Below are positions 58,133-64,000 of a stretch of 64,000 nucleotides of DNA, one piece after another (position 1 is the stretch's first letter; every line of letters begins with the position of its first letter). The translations under genes were made by a program, and so were the position numbers. This DNA is from Cryptomeria japonica. Taxonomy: Eukaryota; Streptophyta; Pinopsida; Cupressales; Cupressaceae. The stretch covers positions 611,999,065 to 612,063,064 of the forward strand of contig NC_081405.1 in assembly GCF_030272615.1 (NCBI RefSeq), given 5' to 3'. Below the pieces are notes generated by a model. It did not search any database. It had not been told where the DNA came from and worked only from the letters and a program-made list of their open reading frames with translations.

Positions 58133-59859
58133 TTTTTTTTTTTGATCGGTAATTTTGTTATATTGATTTTCAAAAATAGCTACATTCAACCAGGGCCATT
58201 CCAAACCTATTGTGCAGAGTTCCAACCGGAAATAGAAGTAAAAACAGTACTGTGCAGTCATGCACAAAATATTACAGTCATCCAGAAATATTGTTTTAAA
58301 AAAAAAAAACCATATAAGCATAAAGCAAAAAAAAATAATTTTTGGCATCGTGATCTCTCAGTCCAAATCGCTCTGGTTCGACTTCTTCACCTCCTCATCC
58401 ACAATCTCTGCCAAAGCTTTCCCTTTGGCTGCTTCAGTCTTCATCTTCGGAATGCAGTCCAGGTTCCCAAAATCTGGGTCACCTTCGAGGCTAGCTAGGA
58501 ACTGAACCGCTCTCCCCTCCTCGAAACGGTCACGAAGCTCTCTTCCCACCTCCATGCGCGCCACCACCTTGAGTGCCTTTAGGACCTCGTCTGTTTGTAT
58601 CAACTTGACATAGAGCTTCATGGCTTCCCGGAATTCATGGTCCTCTAACAAACAGTAGTATCTCCTCCATTGCCTCTCCTTCTCGGATACGAATTCCGGT
58701 CTGAGGGATTACCCATTCCAAGATGGAATCAAGATTAATCAAGTAGTCCTCGTCAACAAGCTTTTTCATTGTAAGCTTGACTTTCTCCACTTCGGGTTCA
58801 AATTTGCAAGCCCAGGCCATTATCAAAGAATAGACCTCCATGTTTGTCCTGTACCTAAAATGGATATGCACCAATTCCTCCCCCAGCATTAGCCGAGCCG
58901 CACTCCACAACTTTTCTTCCTTATATTTAAAAAGACCTTGCATTCGTTTATCTGACATCGTTCCCAGAAAAAGGAACCAATTTCTTCTCTGTTCTGAGAA
59001 TGAAATTAGCCTCCATCGGACCTGCTCAAACCCTGTTGATACAAAAAATAAACTGCAGAGACATAACAAACCTTCATTAATCCAGTTTTTAACTAATACA
59101 TTACTCAAAATTCAAAATATTTATAACTCCGTCGTCGTTTGCGACGAGACATCAATGCATAATCTGTGATATTAATGGAAAGATATTTCATGGCAGATTT
59201 ACTGCCCACCGCCATTGTCTCGAACAACTACTTCGTGCTTTTGAACTGCCACATTAATTACGATGCCTGTGATAGTGATTACTCGTCCTTTCTAGCTATC
59301 TTGCGAGCTTACTGGTTTGTGCTTCTCGGACTGCATTAAATCCACTTCCATACTCTGCCATTTCTCGACCACCACTTTGCCACTTGACATGTCATGTCAC
59401 ATCCAATATTGGAGAGGAGGTCCGCCACTGCATTGGCACCTCTCCTGACATGGGAGACCCGAAAATCCTCAAAAGAAGTGAGTTTTTCTTGAATTATCTC
59501 CACCCAATGAGATAGTTTCCACGAGGGGGTGGTACCCTTCGCTATTGCGTTGATCACCACTTGGGAATCCCCTTCCAGGTGCACTTTTGGTACTTTCATG
59601 TTTATGGCTAATTCCGCGGCCATTAGTGCCGCTTGTGCTTCAGCTTCATTATTTGTCCCATTCTGAAGTCGTCGAGCCCCCTTGAATAGGATAACCCCTT
59701 TATCATTTCTTGCGACTACTCCCACTCCTGAGATTCCCGGGTTTCCCCTAGAAGCCCCATCAAAGTTTATTTTAATCCAGTCCTTAGTAGGTGGTTCCCA
59801 TTTGGTCTCTTCTTTCGCTGATTCTGAAAGGGGATTAGCCCTCCGGGACCCATTAATGG
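58133..59859 (-). mobile_element. LINE-3: 5'-truncated LINE (RNase H plus third ORF)
   Basis: Bounded by ACATTATAATAAT (58120-58132) and ACATTACAATAAT (59860-59872), a 13-bp duplication with one mismatch that may extend a few T. The A-tail is at the low-coordinate end (plus-strand T-run 58131-58142), so it lies on the minus strand. It starts just before RNase H and ends with the third ORF and a 3' UTR of about 220 bp. It sits about 680 bp upstream of the host gene start, on the opposite strand. Confidence 0.85.
58358..58958 (-). pseudogene. LINE-3 third ORF (about 200 residues, one frameshift)
   Basis: ATG 58958 opens MSDKRMQGLFKYKEEKLW and on through LGEELVHIHFRYR and KLVDEDYLINLDSILEWV to about 58660. 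The frame then shifts by one and continues as LEDHEFREAMKLYVKLIQTD to KSNQSDLD, stop at 58358. Compare LINE-2: LF..(6)..L..A(5)GEE[IL] is shared (LFHLQNRQLRRAVKDFIGEE), as is LV-x-[QE]D-x-L...[FI].E[AW]. Predicted helical and charged, with no recognised domain. Confidence 0.65.
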
Positions 59860-59863
59860 ACAT
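59336..59863 (-). CDS. LINE-3 RNase HI domain, intact reading frame (175 residues)
   Basis: The start codon ATG (59863-59861) lies in the target-site duplication, so it comes from host DNA; the LINE begins at the next codon. RNase H fold residues are all present: D35 (KINFDGASRGNPG), E75 (TNNEAEAQAAL), D99 (LEGDSQVVINA), D148 (ANAVADLLSNIG), and H138 (VSHVRRGAN). The stop is at 59336. RNase HI cuts RNA in RNA-DNA hybrids; in the LINE it helps reverse transcription. The frame has not decayed, unlike the other RNase H copies in the window. Whether it is transcribed is unknown. It could just be a young truncated insertion. Confidence 0.8.
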   Translation of the reverse strand: MSINGSRRANPLSESAKEETKWEPPTKDWIKINFDGASRGNPGISGVGVVARNDKGVILFKGARRLQNGTNNEAEAQAALMAAELAINMKVPKVHLEGDSQVVINAIAKGTTPSWKLSHWVEIIQEKLTSFEDFRVSHVRRGANAVADLLSNIGCDMTCQVAKWWSRNGRVWKWI

Positions 59864-59872
59864 TACAATAAT

Positions 59873-60537
59873 TTTATTTACAATATAAATGAACACAAAT
59901 TTTGTTGAATCTACATTGTTTAAAATTTTATTATCTTTTCTTCTATATTTTTAAGCTGATTAATAGGATGTAGGTAAGAGTCCCTCTCTCCCCACCTCTA
60001 CGTTATCTCTACCATATTTCCTTCCCTTGCTCCCTCTGTATCCCCTTATCTATCCCTCTATCTTCATCTCTTCCCCTTTATCTTCCCATATATTTCTATC
60101 TCTCTTTCTCTTCCTAGATATCTCTACCTCTATCTTTGTTTCTATGCCTCTATCTCTAGAAATATCTCTGTCCATCCATCCATCTCTCTCCCTCTCTCTC
60201 CCGCTCGTAGTATATCTTCTATCATATCTCCCCTTCAATTTAAAAAAAAAATGTTTAATAAAAAATATAATTAATAGGCAGCACAACGATTGCAACTTCA
60301 AAATTAAGCTCACAAATTTTTTATCAGCACAAGTGGAATGGAAACTCAGTTTCTTTGATTTCCAATCCTCTCCAATAAGCCGTATCTGACACTCAGGGCA
60401 AGTTAAAGGAGGCCAACTATGATACTCTCGGCTTTCGCAGCAGAATATGCAACTTCCATTCAACAATAATCCTGGGGAAGAGGCTCGACGGCGTGCCCTT
60501 ATCTCTTTCTTTTATTTGTAGAGTTAAAGAAAACAAA
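59873..60537. promoter_or_regulatory. Upstream region of the PPD5-like gene
   Basis: Between LINE-3 and the start codon. It holds the CT-rich tract (59973-60238) and AT-rich stretches; TATAATTAATAG near 60266 is about 270 bp before ATG and is at best a weak TATA candidate. No transcription start can be fixed from sequence alone. Confidence 0.4.
59973..60238 (+). repeat. CT-rich degenerate tract 300-565 bp upstream of the host gene
   Basis: TATCTCTATCTCTCCC-like words, the same style as 17339-18413 but without long perfect (CT)n. Pyrimidine-rich tracts are common near plant promoters; a role is not shown. Confidence 0.8.
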
Positions 60538-63500
60538 ATGGCGGCTGCATTAATTTTAAGCCCACCCACATTGGCACTGAGCTTAAATTCTCCAATTCCA
60601 CTCATCAACAACCTTATTGGGAAATACAGAAATGGGTTTTCTATTTGGGTATACAACACCTCCAAATTAAGCGTAATGGGGAATACAAAACGAAGTAGAC
60701 CACGAACTGCTAAATACCCTATCATAAAAGCATTGCAAAACAAAGGCCGTGTAGATGAATGGGATGAAATAGTAATAAATCAATCATTGCTAGCTAAATC
60801 CCCTGAGCTTGAGGGCATGTGTAGTTTCTTGTGCTCAAAGAGACGGTTGCTAACAGTGGCTGTAATTCTTGCACTGTTTTTAACAAGCAAGCATTCAATT
60901 GCTGTTGAAACTGCAGAAAAGAGAAACGCCAATTTATCACAGAAGGAGCCTGAAAAATCTAGTACTGTGGATTCTACAAAGAAATCTGTGCCCAAGAAAA
61001 GCATTTTTTCTGGGCTTCTCAATACACAGTCATGGTATCGGTTCAGAGGAAATGGCTTTTCTTTGCGCGTTCCTCCTGATTTTGATGATATCATGGAGCC
61101 CGAGGTAAAAGCATCTGTACCGATCCTAAATTGCCATTTTTTCCTTCTAGTTGTTATTCTTGGGTGTTATGCCTTAATGTGGTGTGAACTGTGAACTAAG
61201 ACAACATTCGTGGAATTTTTGAACTTAGGTCACCCTACTCTATATTTGTCAGACAACTAACCTGTGGACTTGTGGCCCATCATATTGAGGCAGGGGATTT
61301 TTAGCTAAATGACACTCTTTCAAATATGCCCTGTTACGGTTAACCACAATCCGTTGGCTTTAAATTGTCATGTTTTGTGTTTACATTCCTTGAACTTTTA
61401 GCTCTGTGTATGTATCTATACTAAAAGGTAGAATCTGAGATGCGTGTTTAATTAATACTTTTGGGAGCTTCAGAGTCAAAATTTAATGCTCATCTGCTCA
61501 GTAATGTTTTTCACCTTTTCTAATGTGAACTGTAGATCAAGGGGTTTTCTGGGTTGGATGACTTTTTGCTAACTGTTAGGGTCTAACTCCTTCCCTCACA
61601 CCCACAGACATGGGACGCTATGCCCGCTTAGGTTTGAACGCAGTCCCAACCACTATACCACAGCCCTGTTTTTTAACATATAAAAGGCTACATCCCGTTA
61701 TACTTTTAAAAATCTTCATCATGGTACAGAATTCTTTTTTTAGACGAGAATACAGTCACTCCTCAGATTAAGGATTCATCACAAGCCAACTCCTCAGACA
61801 CATCAACCAAGCCACATTCACACAGAGATCACTTGACACCAGGGGGACACCTCTTGATTTTTGAACTGTGGTCGTTGCTAATCAGTGCCACATCTTAACC
61901 AGAACCTAATTACAGGTGCATTATGCCATATCATATTGAAGTTATGCTGTAAATGGAAATACTTGTCAAATTCTACTTAATGAAAAACAGAGAAATTAAG
62001 TAGGGTGTTACCTCTGAGCGATCCTGTTCGTACACTCCTACGTTGAATTTTTCTTAACCAAAATGTTATAATGAAATATAATAGATAATGTTGTTGCTTC
62101 TCTTCCTAACAACATCAAAATCTGAAATAGATTAATAGATAAAGTGGGCTTAATCTGGTGGAAAACAAAATATATCTGCCTTATTGGGCTTAGCCCATGT
62201 TCCATCTGCATGGTGTCATTACATATCCTAGCACTGCTTAGAGCAACTTTGTTATTCAATGAATTTGGTAACATAAATTTTTAAAAATGACGTAAGTGCA
62301 TGTGCCATGAGTGCATTTCCTCCACATTACAAAAAATGCAGGGTTAGAGCTTCAGTGGAGAATTTCATGTGTCGTTTCAGCTTCATTTGTTTTCTTTATT
62401 GATAAAGGACGCAACATATTAACTTCAAAGAATATCAGATTCATTCATTTCTTGCTGTAAATCTGTCTTTGATGGATATAATTATCTTTGAATAAGCTCT
62501 GTAAATCCCATAATTATGTTTCATTCTAAATACAAGAAAATTCTTTGCCCACCATCTAGTTTGACCAGATTTTGGTTTGCAATTAACTTCCTTGTGGTTG
62601 GATGATATTACTCTGGATTTGATTGGTTGGTCAGTTTTATCTCAAATTCACAGGAAATGAAGTATGCTCACAACTAGAACAGGCACAGAGTTCATGCACT
62701 ACTAGTTTACCACAAATCGCCTCATGTTGCTTATTGATTCAATTCCCAGGGTATTACCATTTTAATTCATTATGTTGTTATGATGTGCTTCTTCAGTAAT
62801 GTAGGCTGTGTGAAAGCTTGATCTTGATCACAATCTAGGATACTGGGATATATTTGGCTTTGCCATAGTGATTGGTAATCCTTCACTACTTTCAGCAGCA
62901 ATGCCTTCAGTGCAAACAAAAATAATAAACGATAGACCACTAATGCAAGATACATTTGAACAATTTTAGTAGTTTTAAAACAAGATGGGCTTATCTATAA
63001 TTATACTGCCAGGATTACTCTGCAGGCTCATCCTTATATGGTGAAAGGGCAAAGCCCAAGACTTTTGCTGCTCGGTTTGCGTCACCTGATAGGTAACCTT
63101 AATATTCTGTAAAATGATCATTACTTAAAGTTAAATGCTTAAGTTTTTTAACTCTTTCCAACAATTAATTGCCGCTGGGTTGAACTTTACTAATATACAA
63201 TGTTCATTTGGTATTTTTTGTTTGTAATGATTTCTTCTTTGATTGATGCATTTAATTCATGTAAACGTTGTGGAAATGCTATTAAAAGTTGTTTAAGATG
63301 TCTATATTATTTATTTTTATTCCTCTTTCAGCTATTGTTTTTGCCAAGGCCTGAATGGGCATTAAAACGTACTTTTTATTTCACAGGAATTTAAGAATAG
63401 TATTAAGAACGGACAATTATTTTAACATAAAAGGCAGGTTTTATATGCTTGATTCAAGCTTAGAGTATCTTATTTTTGGAGACTATCTCTTACAATCATA

Positions 63501-63588
63501 TTTCTGTCATCTGCTGGTTGAATCCAGATCAGAAGTATTAAGCGTGGTGATCAAACCTTCAAATGAACTCAAGCTTTCTTTCTTAGAG
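60538..63588 (+). CDS. PPD5: PsbP-domain protein, thylakoid lumen (PPD5-like), exons 1-3, 3' end outside the window
   Basis: Exon 1 is 60538-61104 (189 codons), exon 2 63013-63092, exon 3 63528-63588; introns are GT-AG, phases 0, 2 and 0. The ATG at 60538 is preceded by AACAAA, a good plant context; earlier codons in frame are not ATG. The N-terminus is transit-peptide-like (MAAALILSPPTLALSLNSP). Residues 101-103 are KRR, followed by a hydrophobic segment (LLTVAVILALFL) and SIAVE, which suggests Tat-type export into the thylakoid lumen. The PsbP fold begins about residue 166 (WYRFRGNGFSLRVPPDF), continues as DYSAGSSLYGERAKPKTF in exon 2 and SEVLSVVIKPSNELKLSF in exon 3. The family is PsbP-related lumen proteins. 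The paralogue PPD5 is my best match from memory, not a search result. It is the only host gene seen. Confidence 0.8.
61575..61665 (-). mobile_element. tRNA-derived SINE fragment in intron 1
   Basis: On the minus strand: A-box-like TGGTATAGTGGTTGGGA and B-box-like GCGTTCAAACCT with tRNA-like spacing, then a body ending GGAAGGAGTTAGACCC. No convincing duplication was found. It is a different family from the SINE at 45930. Confidence 0.5.
61730..61912 (-). mobile_element. Possible second SINE in intron 1
   Basis: On the minus strand: CTGGTTAAGATGTGGCACTG and, 20 bases on, CAGTTCAAAAATC (weak A and B boxes), with an A-run at the far end (plus-strand T-run 61735). Weak call. Confidence 0.3.
63093..63527 (+). 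other. Intron 2 of the PPD5-like gene (435 bp)
   Basis: Donor GATAG/GTAACC, acceptor AATCCAG/ATCAGA. Splicing forms an Arg codon (AG+A) and restores the family order SPDRSEVLSVV. Confidence 0.85.
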
Positions 63589-64000
63589 GTTTGGAAAGAT
63601 CTATACTTCTACATGCTTGAAAAAAAGGAATTCCAATATTGTTAATTCTCAACCAAAGTTTCATATATGTCAAAATCTGGTTTTTAGCATGGCTACATCA
63701 GTCTCTAATTAACATGTTAACATCTGTGATAACAAAAAAGAATCATTATGCCTCTACAATAATTTTGCCTACTCCAAGATTTACATTTAACTGATTGTAT
63801 TTACAATCTGCAGAAAGATAAAAGAACCATAATTTTATATATATCTAAATGTTATATGGAGAATTATTACAAAAAAAGGCTAAACCTCAGCCATCCTTGT
63901 TTTACAATGGATCTGACAAAAGGTGGACGCTACCTTAATGCTAGTATACCATTGAATGTTTTTTTGCCTTGAATATATGTTGAATGATTCTTATGAGTAC
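63589..64000 (+). other. Start of intron 3 of the PPD5-like gene
   Basis: Starts GTTTGG after the codon GAG; an atypical but allowed donor. The rest of the PsbP domain (about 100 residues expected) is not in the window. No other signal seen. Confidence 0.6.

Larger units (their letters stand above)
61105..63012 (+). other. Intron 1 of the PPD5-like gene (1.9 kb)
   Basis: Donor GAG/GTAAAA, acceptor CTGCCAG/GATTAC. Two SINE-like pieces lie within it (61575-61665 and 61730-61912). The open extension past 61104 is intron read-through. Confidence 0.85.

Noticed and set aside
58358-59108. A two-exon host gene
   Set aside because: The one-base shift at about 58655 lacks splice signals, and the region is inside the LINE-3 duplications.
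59336-59863. A stand-alone host RNase H gene
   Set aside because: The target-site duplication, the A-tail and the LINE-like third ORF downstream show that it is a truncated LINE. Capture cannot be excluded but is not supported.
60050-60743. Minus-strand frames opposite the host gene start
   Set aside because: Shadows of exon 1 and of the CT-rich tract.
61105-61194. Continuation of the host protein past residue 189 (VKASVPILNC...)
   Set aside because: It reads through the GT donor at 61105; the spliced order GAG/GAT restores the family motif EPE-DYSAG.
61019-63100. Exon 2 starting after TGCAG at 63025
   Set aside because: That acceptor gives a reading without PsbP similarity (AHPYMVKGQ); the acceptor at 63012 restores DYSAGSSLYG.
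63355-63645. A 96-codon frame as one exon
   Set aside because: Only 63528-63588 fits the PsbP family; the left part lies in intron 2 and the right part is past the donor at 63589.

Overview
The window is repeat-rich nuclear DNA from a land plant. The size, nesting and decay of the retroelements, the long introns and the LINE style suggest a large-genome seed plant, plausibly a gymnosperm; that last step is inference. One ordinary host gene is visible, the 5' part of a plastid-targeted PsbP-domain protein gene (best guess PPD5) at 60538-63588, running off the right edge. Almost everything else is transposable elements or their debris. No tRNA, rRNA or bacterial-type system was found.

Layout. 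1-14940: a minus-strand Ty3/gypsy element of Tat type (Gypsy-1). Its 5' LTR is at 13472-14940, a long leader follows, then decayed gag and protease; the rest lies left of the window. A Copia element (Copia-1, 5075-12356, TSD GTTAA) sits inside the leader. 14941-17338: a LINE-like coding remnant and a solo LTR of the same Tat group (15714-17171, TSD ACTTA). 17339-18413: a 1.1-kb pyrimidine-rich tract with long (CT)n. 18685-31091: a second, minus-strand Copia (Copia-2), interrupted in its integrase by a plus-strand Tat element with a large internal deletion (Gypsy-3, 21945 to about 27414). 32300-40680: a minus-strand L1-type LINE (LINE-1). 40681-50374: AT-rich sequence with a lone LTR candidate, a tRNA-derived SINE with an 18-bp TSD, and a striking periodic array. 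50395-56744: a plus-strand LINE (LINE-2) with a 20-bp TSD. 58133-59859: a 5'-truncated minus-strand LINE (LINE-3) holding an intact RNase H frame. 59973-60238: a CT-rich tract. From 60538: the host gene.

The most interesting signal is an unusual periodic element. Three arrays (4002-4358, 13151-13396, 47050-47364) carry an 8-mer of ancestral form ACGCGCTA every 21 bp, with about 13 unconstrained bases between cores. Phase is kept over 11 to 17 unit positions, and the only slips are multiples of 3 bp. Two arrays lie in the untranslated leader of Gypsy-1; the third shares flank sequence with them. The layout recalls the clustered protein-binding sites in the leader of Drosophila gypsy, which form an insulator, but the motif is unrelated and function is unproven.

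The second signal is an extra open reading frame downstream of the RNase H domain in the three LINEs (LINE-1, LINE-2, LINE-3), with matching residues between copies. It suggests a LINE lineage with a third ORF of unknown function.

Decay is dominated by changes consistent with cytosine methylation (CpG to TpG/CpA; CAG to TAG; TGG to TAG/TGA). Several reading frames are still in one frame, broken only by stop codons. No autonomous element here looks fully intact.
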